DNA from: Cupriavidus sp. IDO
Lineage (GTDB): Bacteria > Pseudomonadota > Gammaproteobacteria > Burkholderiales > Burkholderiaceae
Reading direction: 5' to 3'
Assembly: GCF_000812465.1 (NCBI RefSeq)
Contig: NZ_JWMA01000035.1
Location: 1-64,000 of the forward strand
DNA: 64,000 bases
A program made the translations under genes and the position numbers. The notes under the pieces were generated by a model. That model worked only from the letters and a program-made list of their open reading frames with translations. It did not search any database and was not told the origin of the DNA. Within the stretch, counting starts at the first letter, position 1. Every line of letters starts with the position of its first letter. Shown here piece after piece: positions 18,181 through 26,765 of this stretch.

Positions 18181-19073
18181 TGCTCTCCATGCTGATCGTG
18201 ATGGGCGGCAGGCAGCCGGTCGAGGAATAAGGTTGCCGCCAGCAGGTCCGCCGCGCCGCCCGGTGATGCATTGCGCGCCTGCATGGCGGCCTCCAGTTCG
18301 CGCAGCCGCCTGCGGCCAGGCAGCGTGCCAACGCCGCCGGCCTCGAGCACGGCCGCGGCGCCGGCCTGCATGCCGGCCAGTCCTTCGCGGCCGGCGCGCA
18401 CCAGCACACAGGTATCGTCGAGCCGTGCCATGATGGCGAGCAGGGCGTTGACCCTTGCACTGGACTCGGCGTCGCCCCGGCCCCGGCTCGCGTGCAGCGC
18501 CGGCAGGCCGATACCGACGACATGCGGAAAGCCAGCCTCGGCCTGTCCCCGCGCACCGTCCACGCCGTATGCACGGCGGGCCAGCTCGCCCTTGTTGCCG
18601 GTATGAACGGGACGATGCCGGTCCGGCAGCCGCGCGATGGCGCCGGCTACCGATGCGACGCTGGCGGCGTCGCCCGCCTTGCCCAGCCAGCCCGCCGCGC
18701 CCGCCAGCAGCCCGAGACACCAGATGGCACCCCGGTGCGTGTTGACGCCACCTGTCGCGTGCAGCATCGATGCTTCGGCTTCCCGCCCGAGCGCGCCCAG
18801 GCGCTCGCGCAAGCCATGGTCGATGTGCCCGGCACGCTGGCCCGCCAGCGCCATCGCTACGAAGGCCCCGCGCAGGCTGCGCGCGGAATGGATCATCAGG
18901 CTGAGCGACATGTCCTTGTGCGCGCCGCTGCCGCGCGCATCGACAAGACCTGGCTTGGGTGTCAGCGAGGCTTCCTCGATCAGCACGTCGACGGCCAGGC
19001 CTCCGATGGCACTGGCGGCAGCCGGTATGGCCTGAGTGGCCGCTGCCAGCGCAAGGTTTGCAGGGATCGCCAT
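18177..19073 (-). CDS. mdcB: Triphosphoribosyl-dephospho-CoA synthase
   Basis: A 298-residue CitG/MdcB-family enzyme that makes the prosthetic-group precursor from ATP and dephospho-CoA. Motifs: EEASLTPKPGLVDARGSGAH near 32-51, and ATGGVNTHRGAIWCLGLL. The start at 19073 shares one base with the mdcA stop; a longer frame to 19541 lies inside mdcA and is not used. Its product is attached to MdcC by MdcG. Confidence 0.92.
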   Translation of the reverse strand: MAIPANLALAAATQAIPAAASAIGGLAVDVLIEEASLTPKPGLVDARGSGAHKDMSLSLMIHSARSLRGAFVAMALAGQRAGHIDHGLRERLGALGREAEASMLHATGGVNTHRGAIWCLGLLAGAAGWLGKAGDAASVASVAGAIARLPDRHRPVHTGNKGELARRAYGVDGARGQAEAGFPHVVGIGLPALHASRGRGDAESSARVNALLAIMARLDDTCVLVRAGREGLAGMQAGAAAVLEAGGVGTLPGRRRLRELEAAMQARNASPGGAADLLAATLFLDRLPAAHHDQHGEQ

Positions 19074-20731
19074 TACCAGCTCCTGAAGCGTGCCGGCGGC
19101 GCGTACAGCCCGCCAGACCACTCGACCAGATCGGCCATGCTCTTTGCCGCCAGCAGCGAGCGCGTGGCATCGGCGCGATGCACGCCGAGATCCTCGGGCA
19201 GCGCAATCAGGCCGTCGCTGCGCATCCGCCGCGTGGTCGCGGGGTCGTGGCGCATGCCGATCGGCGTGACGCCGGCCACGGCGGCGATCATCGCGCGGCG
19301 CTCCTCCAGCGAGCGCGCCTTGTAAAGGTAGGCAATGCCTTCCTCGGTCAGCACGTGGGTCACGTCGTCGCCGTAGATCATGACCGGCGCGAGCGGCATG
19401 CCGCTGTCCCTGGCGACCTGCACCGCGTCCATCGACTCGACGAAGGTAGGCTTGCCTCCCGCCTGGAAGGTCTCCACCATCTGCACCACCAGCTTGCGGC
19501 CGCGTGCGAGCGGGTCGTCGGTCTCGATCAGGTCCAGCCATGCCGGCGTGGCGTGGCGCCTGCCGCCCGGGTTATGTCCCATGTTCGGGGCGCCGCCGAA
19601 GCCGGACAGGCGTCCGCGCGTGACGGTGGAAGAATGGCCATCGCCGTCGATCTGCAGCGTCGAACCGATGAACAGGTCCACCGCATACTGGCCGGCGAGC
19701 TGGCAGAAGGCGCGGTTGGAGCGCATGGCGCCATCGGCTCCCGTAAAGAAGACGTCGGGACGGGCCGCCACGTAGTCCTCCATGCCCAGTTCGCTGCCAA
19801 AGCTGTGCACGCTCTCGACCCAGCCGGATTCGATGGCGGGAATCAGCGTCGGATGCGGGTTCAGCGTCCAGTACTTGCAGATCTTGCCCTTCAGGCCGAG
19901 CGATTCGCCATAGGTGGGCAGGATCAGCTCGATGGCCGCGGTGTTGAAGCCGATGCCGTGATTCAGCGACTGCACCTGGTGACGCTCGTAGATGCCACGG
20001 ATGGCCATCATCGCCATCAGGATGTGGACGGGTTTGATCAGGCGCGGATCACGCGTGAACAGCGGTTCGCAGAAGAAGGGCTTGTCCGACTGCACCACGT
20101 AGTCGATCCACGAGCCGGGTATGTCGACACGTGGCAGGCCTGCCGCGTCGTCGACGATCTCGTTGACCTGCGCGATGACGATGCCGTCGCGGAAGGCGGC
20201 GGCCTCCACCAGCGCCGGCGTGTCTTCGGTGCTGGCGCCGGTGTAGAGGTTGCCGTCGCGATCCGCCTTGTAGCCGGCAACCAGCACGATCTGCGGTGTC
20301 AGGTCCACGTACAGCCGCGCATAGAGCTCGATGTAGGTGTGGATCGCGCCCACCTCCAGCAGCCCGTCCTCCAGGAACTGCGAGATCCGCACGCTCTGCG
20401 TGCCGGCGAAAGCGAAGTCCAGCTTGCGGGCGATGCCGCGTTCGAACAGATCCAGGTGCTCCACGCGGCTCACGCTGGGGATGATCATGTGCAGATCGTG
20501 GACGCGGGCCGGGTCGACGTCGGCCAGCGCGCGGGAAAGGAAATCCGCCTGCTTCTGGTTGTTCCCCTCGAGCACCACGCGGTCGCCAGGAGCGGCGATG
20601 GTTTCGAGAAAGGGCACGATGTCGGCCGTCGGGATCACCTTGCCGGTGGCGATCCTGGCGCCGAGGGCTTGGCGGCGCCGTTTTTCTGCGCGACGGGTAT
20701 CCCATTGTCGTTCCGGTACGGGCTTGGGCAT
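19073..20731 (-). CDS. mdcA: Malonate decarboxylase alpha subunit (acetyl-S-ACP:malonate ACP transferase)
   Basis: A 552-residue CoA-transferase-like subunit that exchanges acetyl for malonyl on the carrier protein. Start at 20731 (MPKPVPERQWDTRR), with GGAG seven bases upstream; it gives the length of characterised MdcA proteins (about 550). Conserved stretches include NHGIGFNTAAIELILPTYG and GLSGFGGAPNMGHNPGGRR-like sequence near 400. First gene of the mdcABCDEGH operon; its promoter region faces mdcL. Confidence 0.94.
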   Translation of the reverse strand: MPKPVPERQWDTRRAEKRRRQALGARIATGKVIPTADIVPFLETIAAPGDRVVLEGNNQKQADFLSRALADVDPARVHDLHMIIPSVSRVEHLDLFERGIARKLDFAFAGTQSVRISQFLEDGLLEVGAIHTYIELYARLYVDLTPQIVLVAGYKADRDGNLYTGASTEDTPALVEAAAFRDGIVIAQVNEIVDDAAGLPRVDIPGSWIDYVVQSDKPFFCEPLFTRDPRLIKPVHILMAMMAIRGIYERHQVQSLNHGIGFNTAAIELILPTYGESLGLKGKICKYWTLNPHPTLIPAIESGWVESVHSFGSELGMEDYVAARPDVFFTGADGAMRSNRAFCQLAGQYAVDLFIGSTLQIDGDGHSSTVTRGRLSGFGGAPNMGHNPGGRRHATPAWLDLIETDDPLARGRKLVVQMVETFQAGGKPTFVESMDAVQVARDSGMPLAPVMIYGDDVTHVLTEEGIAYLYKARSLEERRAMIAAVAGVTPIGMRHDPATTRRMRSDGLIALPEDLGVHRADATRSLLAAKSMADLVEWSGGLYAPPARFRSW

Positions 20732-20810
20732 TGCATCTCCGGTGTGCTGCGATCGATACCGGAAAGATAGGGCCGCAGGCACGGCCGAACAATGAACCCC
20801 GGCGTCGGAC

Positions 20811-20862
20811 CGTTACGCCGAGGGTAAATGACAAAGCGCCCAAGATTAACCTGAGCGTAACG
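20811..20862. promoter_or_regulatory. Paired LysR-type operator between mdcA and mdcL
   Basis: A large imperfect inverted repeat: CGTTACGCCGAGGGTAA (20811-20827) faces TTAACCTGAGCGTAACG (20846-20862), 14 of 17 positions complementary. Each arm is itself a LysR-type box: TTAC-N7-GTAA at 20813-20827, and the closely similar TTAA-N7-GTAA at 20846-20860. It sits 80 bp before mdcA and about 150 bp before mdcL. This placement suits MdcR control of both operons. The assignment to MdcR is inference. Confidence 0.65.
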
Positions 20863-21008
20863 ATCTCCCTGCGCGGTTGATTGATGCGGGCGCGGGGCTT
20901 TCCTAGAGTCGGGTCATGCCGTGCATCAGTCGGGCGCGGACATCCACAAAAGAAGCAGGCTGCATCGCCCTGGGGCCGGATGCCGTCAGCCGCACAGGAG
21001 ACACAACG

Positions 21009-21434
21009 ATGATCATCTATGGAACTGCATTACTGGCGCTCTGCCATCTGATTGGCCTGTTCCTCGGGGACTTGCTCGGCGCCGCCATTGGCGTCAAGGC
21101 CAACGTCGGCGGCGTGGGCATCGCCATGCTGCTGCTGATCACCATCCGGCTCTACCTGCATGACTACGGCCTGCTGCCCAAGGAGACCGAGGCTGGCGTC
21201 GGCTTCTGGGGCGCGATGTACATTCCCGTCGTGGTGGCAATGGCAGCACAGCAGAACGTGGTCGCGGCGCTGCGTGGCGGGCCGGTCGCATTGCTGGCCG
21301 CCGTGCTGGCAGCGCTGGCGTGCGCCTGCTGCATCGCTGTACTGAGTCGCACCGGTGAACATGAGCCGCTGCCGCCATTGCCTGCCGATGGGCAGGATGG
21401 TGCTGGCACCGCCCGTGTGACGGCCACCCACTGA
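21009..21434 (+). CDS. mdcL: Malonate transporter subunit MadL/MdcL
   Basis: A 141-residue membrane protein, the small subunit of the two-component sodium-dependent malonate carrier (MadLM family). About four hydrophobic helices; N-terminus MIIYGTALLALCHLIGLFLG. The start at 21009 gives the usual family N-terminus. The final 25 residues are a polar tail. It precedes mdcM by 9 bp and is divergent from mdcA. Confidence 0.92.
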   Translation: MIIYGTALLALCHLIGLFLGDLLGAAIGVKANVGGVGIAMLLLITIRLYLHDYGLLPKETEAGVGFWGAMYIPVVVAMAAQQNVVAALRGGPVALLAAVLAALACACCIAVLSRTGEHEPLPPLPADGQDGAGTARVTATH

Positions 21435-21443
21435 GGAGACGCC

Positions 21444-22220
21444 ATGACAATCTCGCTGACGCACACGCTTCAGGAAGTACTGCTGCACAACGGCCTGGTC
21501 ACGGCCTTCGCCACCGTCGGCATCGTGATGTGGATCTCTTCGCAACTGTCGCGGCGGCTGACCGCCGGGCGCGTGCACGCCTCCGCCATTGCCATCATGA
21601 TCGGCCTCGGGCTGGCCTACTACGGTGGTGTGGTCACCGGCAAGGAGAAGGGACTGGCCGACTTCGCGCTGTTCTCCGGGATCGGCCTGATGGGCGGCGC
21701 CATGCTGCGTGACTTCGCCATCGTGGCGACGGCCTTCGAGGTCCAGGTCAGGGAAGCACGCAAGGCGGGCCTGGTCGGCGCCGTGTCGCTGCTGCTTGGC
21801 ACGGTGATTCCCTTTGTCGTCGGGGCGATCGTCGCACGCGCCTTCGGCTACAGCGATGCCGTCAGCATGACCACCATCGGCGCGGGCGCCGTGACCTACA
21901 TCGTCGGTCCGGTGACCGGCGCGGCGCTGGGCGCCAGCTCCGATGTGATCGCCCTGTCCATCGCGACAGGCCTGGTCAAGGCGATCATCGTGATGGTGGG
22001 CACACCCTTTGCGGCAGGCTTCCTGGGCCTGAACAATCCGCGGGCGGCGATGGTCTTCGGCGGCCTGGCGGGCACGGTGAGCGGCGTGTCGGCGGGGCTG
22101 GCCGCAACCGACCGGCGGCTCGTGCCCTACGGAGCCCTGGTGGCTACGTTCCACACGGGCCTGGGTTGCCTGCTGGGGCCATCCGTCCTGTACCTGGCCA
22201 CCAAGGCGCTGGTCGGCTGA
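21444..22220 (+). CDS. mdcM: Malonate transporter subunit MadM/MdcM
   Basis: A 258-residue large subunit of the malonate:Na+ symporter, with eight or nine hydrophobic segments. GGVVTGKEKGLADFALFSG and the C-terminal GTVSGVSAGLAATDRRLVPYG are typical. With MdcL it supplies malonate to the decarboxylase. No mdcF-type carrier is present. It ends 2 bp before the convergent mdcR stop. Confidence 0.93.
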   Translation: MTISLTHTLQEVLLHNGLVTAFATVGIVMWISSQLSRRLTAGRVHASAIAIMIGLGLAYYGGVVTGKEKGLADFALFSGIGLMGGAMLRDFAIVATAFEVQVREARKAGLVGAVSLLLGTVIPFVVGAIVARAFGYSDAVSMTTIGAGAVTYIVGPVTGAALGASSDVIALSIATGLVKAIIVMVGTPFAAGFLGLNNPRAAMVFGGLAGTVSGVSAGLAATDRRLVPYGALVATFHTGLGCLLGPSVLYLATKALVG

Positions 22221-22222
22221 GT

Positions 22223-23146
22223 TCAGCGGGCCTTGTCGCTGGCGGAGGTGAGCATGCGGCAGACGGCGGCAAGCGCGAGCAGGTTGGGATCGCGCTCGCG
22301 CCGCCGCAGGAAACTGAGCCCGATGGTCTGCTTCATGCCGTACTCGGGGGTCAGTGGAATGAAGGCGACATTGCGGGCGAACACGTCGCGCACCCGGCCC
22401 GGAAGCAGCGAGTAGCCGATCCCGCCGCCAACCAGGTTCATCAGCGAGAAGATATCGCCCACCTTCATCACCACGTTCGGCGTGAAGTCGGCAATCCGGA
22501 ATGCCTCCGCGAAACCGCTGGATGTCACGAAGCCGTCGCCGAGCGAAACGAAAGGCTCGTCCCGGCACTGGCGCAGGTCCACGGCGTCAAGGCGCGCGTA
22601 GTGCGAGTTCTCCGGCGCGGCAAAGAAGATATCGTCCTCGAACATCGGTATCGACTCGATGTCCGCGCAGGACTCCGGCAATCCCATCAGCGTCGCATCG
22701 ATGGTGCCTTGCCGCAGCTTGACAAGAAGATCCGCGTTGGAGCCCAGCACAAGCTCGGTCTGCAGGCTCGGCCGTCGCACCTTGATGCCAATGACCACCT
22801 GCGGCACGGTTCGGATGGTCAGTGAGTAGAGCGAACCGATCTTGAGCTGGTCCGCCGAATAGCCTGCCGCCTCGCGGGTCATGCGGATGCCGTCGGACAT
22901 AGTCTTCAGCACCTCGCGCGCAACGTCCGCCAGCACCTGTGCCGCTTCGGTCGGCAGCAGGTTGCGGCCTTCATGCCGGAACAGGGCGCAACGCAGGCCT
23001 TCCTCCAGCGAATGGAGCGCCCGGTGCACGCTGACCGTACTGACATCCAGCGCCTCCGCGGCCTTCGCTAGATTGCCCGTGTCCATGAAGGCCAGGAGCG
23101 CCTCCAGCTTCCGGAACGTGATGTCTTCGCTGATGCGGTCTGTCAT
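22223..23146 (-). CDS. mdcR: LysR-type regulator of malonate utilisation
   Basis: A 307-residue LysR regulator. Its N-terminal helix-turn-helix (about 16-45; GNLAKAAEALDVSTVSVHRALH) and location next to mdcLM identify it as MdcR, the malonate-responsive activator of the pathway. The effector domain has the usual two lobes. It is transcribed toward mdcM with only 2 bp between stops. Its likely target is the paired dyad near 20.8 kb. Confidence 0.88.
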   Translation of the reverse strand: MTDRISEDITFRKLEALLAFMDTGNLAKAAEALDVSTVSVHRALHSLEEGLRCALFRHEGRNLLPTEAAQVLADVAREVLKTMSDGIRMTREAAGYSADQLKIGSLYSLTIRTVPQVVIGIKVRRPSLQTELVLGSNADLLVKLRQGTIDATLMGLPESCADIESIPMFEDDIFFAAPENSHYARLDAVDLRQCRDEPFVSLGDGFVTSSGFAEAFRIADFTPNVVMKVGDIFSLMNLVGGGIGYSLLPGRVRDVFARNVAFIPLTPEYGMKQTIGLSFLRRRERDPNLLALAAVCRMLTSASDKAR

Positions 23147-23472
23147 GGTGTGGCGGGGAAGGAGTCAGGCGCAGATGATCGCACGACGTGCGGTTGACTG
23201 TCATGTGTGTCACGTCAGAGGGGTCGCCGAGGGAGAGGTGACCTTGGCTGCTGCCTGGTCAGGCAGGAGGGGCAGCCTGGTGTAGATTCAGTCACGCCAG
23301 CGGCCGGTCCTGGTCGCAGCCGGTCCCCCAGACATCGGCAAGTGGGGGCGGCCATTGCTTGAGGGGATGCAAGCGAGTCCATGCAAAAGGAGGCGTCGCA
23401 TCAGGAACGGCAACCACTAGAATGAAGTTCGGAACTCCCGCCCGCAAGGGCACTCTCCGGCCGAGGAAAATC
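23147..23472. other. Intergenic region, mdcR to lipoprotein
   Basis: This 326-bp gap must hold the mdcR promoter and that of the small lipoprotein. No dyad comparable to the 20.8-kb operator is seen, so mdcR is probably not autoregulated by that type of site. Only short, non-conserved frames occur. Confidence 0.4.
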
Positions 23473-23613
23473 ATGACAAGAATTCTCGCGGCAGCGATTC
23501 TCAGCGCACTGACTCTTGGATTGCTGGGCTGTGCCAGTCATGTGGTAAGCGCCGAACAATCGCAACGATTCTCGAGCGATCCGTATAACTATGAGCTGAG
23601 CAAAAATCTCTAG
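23473..23613 (+). CDS. Small lipoprotein
   Basis: A 46-residue predicted lipoprotein: a positively charged start, a hydrophobic core (ILAAAILSALTLGLLG) and lipobox LLGC with the lipidated Cys at 20. The mature peptide is only about 27 residues and polar. The ATG at 23473 lies after GAGGAAAA and gives a normal signal peptide; the in-frame upstream extension is basic and unlikely. Function unknown. It stands alone between mdcR and the porin. Confidence 0.65.
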   Translation: MTRILAAAILSALTLGLLGCASHVVSAEQSQRFSSDPYNYELSKNL

Positions 23614-23940
23614 CGTGCGTCCCTGAAGGGCGCACCCTCGTGCTCCTGGCGGGTCCCTGGGGCCTGCGGGAGGAATTTGCTTGCCAAAAATGCCAGGCGC
23701 CGCCGCAGAGCAGAAGTCGGGACTGGCAGTTCCCCTACCGGTGTCACACCGCCTGCGAAAAACGCAACTAACGTCTTCGTCGGGCTTCCTGCCTGCCCCG
23801 CCGCCTTTCCGGACTTGACTGCAATTGGCGGGACGATTGGGTTAATACCTCCTTTGTTCTTGCTCGTACCCTTGCAGCGCGGCAATTGACCGCGCGAACT
23901 ACCACACCGCTGCGCACGGTGGCTGGGACAAGGAGAGAGC
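23614..23940. other. Leader region of the 23.9-kb porin
   Basis: A 327-bp gap. It begins with a hairpin-forming GTGCGTCC/AGGGCGCAC pair (about 23,616-23,636) just after the lipoprotein stop, without a T run. The distal part is AT-richer and holds AAGGAGAG before the porin ATG. No convincing RNA gene or further frame. Confidence 0.35.
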
Positions 23941-24993
23941 ATGAAGAAGCTGGGAGCATTTTTGTTGGCGGGAGCAGCTGCCGCGCCGGGTTTGGCAAAC
24001 GCACAGAGCGGAGTCACGCTCTATGGCGTGGCCGATCAGTACATCGAGTACGTCAAGTCCGGCAGCAAGCACGCCACGCGCGTGGAGGATGGCGGCCTTT
24101 ACCAGTCCCGCTGGGGCTTGCGTGGCAAGGAGGATCTGGGTGCCGGCGTGTCCGCCGTATTTACCCTGGAGACCGGGCTCGCGCTGGACTCGGGTACCGT
24201 GCAGCAGGGTGGCCGGCTGTTTGGCCGGCAGGCCTGGGTGGGTCTGAGCAGCACGCAGTGGGGGGCGGTGACAATGGGCCGGCAGAATACGCCCATCTAC
24301 TACATCGAGGGGCAGGCGTCGGCCTTTGGCTTCTCGCCGTATGGCCCGCTTGGGCGTTTGCAGAACAGCGGCCCCGCGGGCAGTAGCCTTACTGCCCGCG
24401 CCGACAATTCCATCCGGTATGAGAGCCCCGACCTGGCGGGCTTCCAGGCTAGCCTGATCTATTCGCTCGGGGCCGAGCGCACGGCGCCACCGCGCGACGC
24501 CGACTGGCTCAAGGCGGTCGGACTTACCTATGGCAGGGGGCCGCTCTGGCTCGGCCTGGCCTATGAGAGAACCTACAGCATTGGCGGCGTCACGGATGCC
24601 GATCGGGACGAGCGTGCAATCGGGGGAACCTATGAGTTCCCGTGGTTGAAGGTATTCGTCAACGGGCGTCAGGCAACGCGCTGGAATCCGGGGCAGGCTA
24701 CGATCAAGGACCGCGGCTACCATGTGGGCGTTTCCGTACCTGTGGGGCCAAGCGGGCTGGTGCTGCTGGCGTATGGCATGCAGCGCACGGTTGGTACGTC
24801 GAACCGGGGCGACCAGGCATCCCTGGGCTACCAGCATAACCTGTCCAAGCGCACGACGCTTTACGCAAATGCCAGCAAGATCTGGAACAAGGGTCAGGCC
24901 AACTACACGTTCTCGAACTTCCCCAATGACGTTTCACCCGCTGGCGCATCCAACCCGCAGGGCGTGATGTTTGGCATGCGCCAACTGTTCTGA
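23941..24993 (+). CDS. Outer-membrane porin (Gram-negative porin family)
   Basis: A 350-residue trimeric beta-barrel porin of the beta-proteobacterial OmpC-like type. Cleavable signal (MKKLGAFLLAGAAAAPGLANAQ), then SGVTLYGVADQYIEY, the standard first strand, and repeated strand/turn segments ending in a C-terminal Phe (MFGMRQLF), required for barrel assembly. RBS AAGGAGAG upstream. Substrate preference cannot be read from sequence. Confidence 0.92.
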   Translation: MKKLGAFLLAGAAAAPGLANAQSGVTLYGVADQYIEYVKSGSKHATRVEDGGLYQSRWGLRGKEDLGAGVSAVFTLETGLALDSGTVQQGGRLFGRQAWVGLSSTQWGAVTMGRQNTPIYYIEGQASAFGFSPYGPLGRLQNSGPAGSSLTARADNSIRYESPDLAGFQASLIYSLGAERTAPPRDADWLKAVGLTYGRGPLWLGLAYERTYSIGGVTDADRDERAIGGTYEFPWLKVFVNGRQATRWNPGQATIKDRGYHVGVSVPVGPSGLVLLAYGMQRTVGTSNRGDQASLGYQHNLSKRTTLYANASKIWNKGQANYTFSNFPNDVSPAGASNPQGVMFGMRQLF

Positions 24994-25161
24994 TGAAAAG
25001 ATTGGACGATCCGATAAAACGTTTTTCGCAGCCGGGGCGATAGTTTGCCCTGGCGTGGCCGGCTGGGCGATACCTCCTGCAGCCGCCCATTCGGCCTTTG
25101 CGAGTCCTTTTGCTGATCGGCTGCTCCTCATCCGCAGCCTTGCCCTTGGGGAAGACAATCG

Positions 25162-25668
25162 ATGCGATACCTATTGCTGGCGACGGCTGCATTGCAGCTG
25201 TGCGGCTCCCTTCCGGCTTCCGCAGAGCAGGCAGTACCAGGACAGGGACTTGGCCTGGAAACAGCCAGTCATCTCGTCAGTGCCGCGGCGCAGTTCGCCG
25301 GGCAGAAGAAGACACCCGTCAGCATTGTCGTGGTGGATGCCGCAGGCCACTTCGTGACTGGCGTGCGGATGGACGGAGCGCCGTTTGCGACATTCGATGT
25401 CGCGCGCGGCAAGGCGTTGGCGACAGCGGCCACCGGCGGAGCATCTGGTGCTGAACTGGCCCAGCGCTATCGAGCCAATCCTATTGTCTTCGGGCAGATG
25501 AGTTCGCTCGTCTATGGTGGCCCACTTTTTCCGTCGCAAGGCTCGCTTGGGATCTATATCGGCGGTCAACTGGCTGGGGCTGTTGGCGTCAGCGGGGGGC
25601 CGTCGGATATGGACGAGGAGGCGGGCAGGCGTGGCATTGCCGCGATTGGTGCATCGGAAACCCCATAG
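25162..25668 (+). CDS. GlcG/HbpS (DUF336) heme-degrading-fold protein, exported
   Basis: A 168-residue protein with a signal peptide (MRYLLLATAALQLCGSLPASA) followed by one GlcG/HbpS (DUF336) domain. SIVVVDAAGHFVTGVRMDGA and GGQLAGAVGVSGGPSDMDEE are hallmarks. Relatives bind heme or are encoded with glycolate and other oxidase genes; many are periplasmic with unknown role. It lies 168 bp after the porin on the same strand. Confidence 0.8.
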   Translation: MRYLLLATAALQLCGSLPASAEQAVPGQGLGLETASHLVSAAAQFAGQKKTPVSIVVVDAAGHFVTGVRMDGAPFATFDVARGKALATAATGGASGAELAQRYRANPIVFGQMSSLVYGGPLFPSQGSLGIYIGGQLAGAVGVSGGPSDMDEEAGRRGIAAIGASETP

Positions 25669-25737
25669 CGGTAAGCCTTGCGAAGCCCGTCTTCGGGTAA
25701 GCCGCCGGCCGTTCGTATGCGGCCGGCGGCTCTCGCC

Positions 25738-26511
25738 TCAGATCCTGCCAGCCAAACCGGCAAGAAAGCTCTCGACTCGCGTGGCCAGATCGACTGGCGC
25801 TTCGTTCATGGGGTAGTGACCCGCATTGCCAATGACCTCGATTTCCGCATTCAGAAACAGCCTGCCGTAGGTCTCCGCCATCAACGCCGCGGTCAACGAC
25901 GGGTCATGTTCCCCGACCAGCACAAGTGTGGGAATTTCGATGCCCGCAATCCGACTCGACAAGTCGGTGTCTGCCCATGCCTGAAAGTAGGCGGCAAACG
26001 CCGCGACCTCGGAGTGCGCGATGGAATCCTGTGCCATTCGCGTGAGCCATGCCCGCCCAAGCCGGTTACCCGTGGTGGTATCGATAATCCCGATTCTGGC
26101 GTCCATGCTGCGGGCGGCGCTCTCGAACAGTGCTCGCGTGGAGGCATCGAACTCGACAGGTGTCGGCGGAACAGGCGTGACCCCCACCATTGCCGTAATG
26201 CGCTCGGGGGCAAGGACGGAGACGGCCTGCATGGCCTTCCCACCCATCGAGTGGCCGAGCAATGCGAAGCGGTCCCATCCAAGGCCATCTGCAAGGGCCA
26301 GCGTGTCTTTCGCGATTTCGCCAATGCTGAAGGCGCCTTCACGATCGCGGCGGGAGCCATAGCCTCGATAGTCCATGAAGGCATAGGTGAAGGTCTCCAC
26401 ATCGATTTCACCTGGAAAATGCCCCCAGCTTCGCGCATGGCCAAACCAGCCATGCAAGGCGATCACATGTATGGGTCCATGGCCAACTAAAACGAGGTCT
26501 TTCGTATCCAT
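25738..26511 (-). CDS. Alpha/beta-fold hydrolase
   Basis: A 257-residue cytoplasmic hydrolase with the full triad: nucleophile S88 in GHSMGG, an acid in LVGEHDPSL and a His in GNAGHYPMNE. The oxyanion region is HGWFGHARSW. It resembles small-molecule esterases or C-C bond hydrolases; substrate unknown. It is transcribed away from the Bug-receptor cluster across a 254-bp gap and may share its regulation. Confidence 0.82.
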   Translation of the reverse strand: MDTKDLVLVGHGPIHVIALHGWFGHARSWGHFPGEIDVETFTYAFMDYRGYGSRRDREGAFSIGEIAKDTLALADGLGWDRFALLGHSMGGKAMQAVSVLAPERITAMVGVTPVPPTPVEFDASTRALFESAARSMDARIGIIDTTTGNRLGRAWLTRMAQDSIAHSEVAAFAAYFQAWADTDLSSRIAGIEIPTLVLVGEHDPSLTAALMAETYGRLFLNAEIEVIGNAGHYPMNEAPVDLATRVESFLAGLAGRI

Positions 26512-26599
26512 TTATCTTCCCTTTCTTGATGGACGGAGCTCAATCCTGCACCAGGAGACCTTGCATGCGATCGCACGTGGCGCATTTTGCGGAGGATTC

Positions 26600-26706
26600 G
26601 GTAAATGCCTGGCAAATGCCCGGGAAAGCCTGCCAGGAAAAAATGATGGACTTCCTGGTAAATGGCTAGCCGGTAAGGAAAACGCCATTCCGCCAAGTCG
26701 GTAAAG
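26600..26706 (+). promoter_or_regulatory. Repeated GGTAAA elements upstream of the Bug receptor
   Basis: GGTAAATGCCTGGC (26600) and GGTAAATGGCTAGC (26657) are 57 bp apart, with further GGTAAG at 26672 and GGTAAAGT at 26700. They occupy the space between the divergent hydrolase and Bug-receptor genes. Direct half-sites on one face suit an AraC-type activator; an AraC gene lies at 29.7-30.6 kb in the same cluster. The link is inference. Confidence 0.35.
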
Positions 26707-26765
26707 TGGGGAGCAAGACGTAACCGGTGCGTACAGGCATCACGAATTCAAGGAGACATGATCAT

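Noticed and set aside
23830..23842. GGGACGATTGGGT shared with 30607-30619 as a possible common operator
   Set aside because: A 13-base match is expected many times by chance in a window of this size, and no dyad or conserved spacing supports it.
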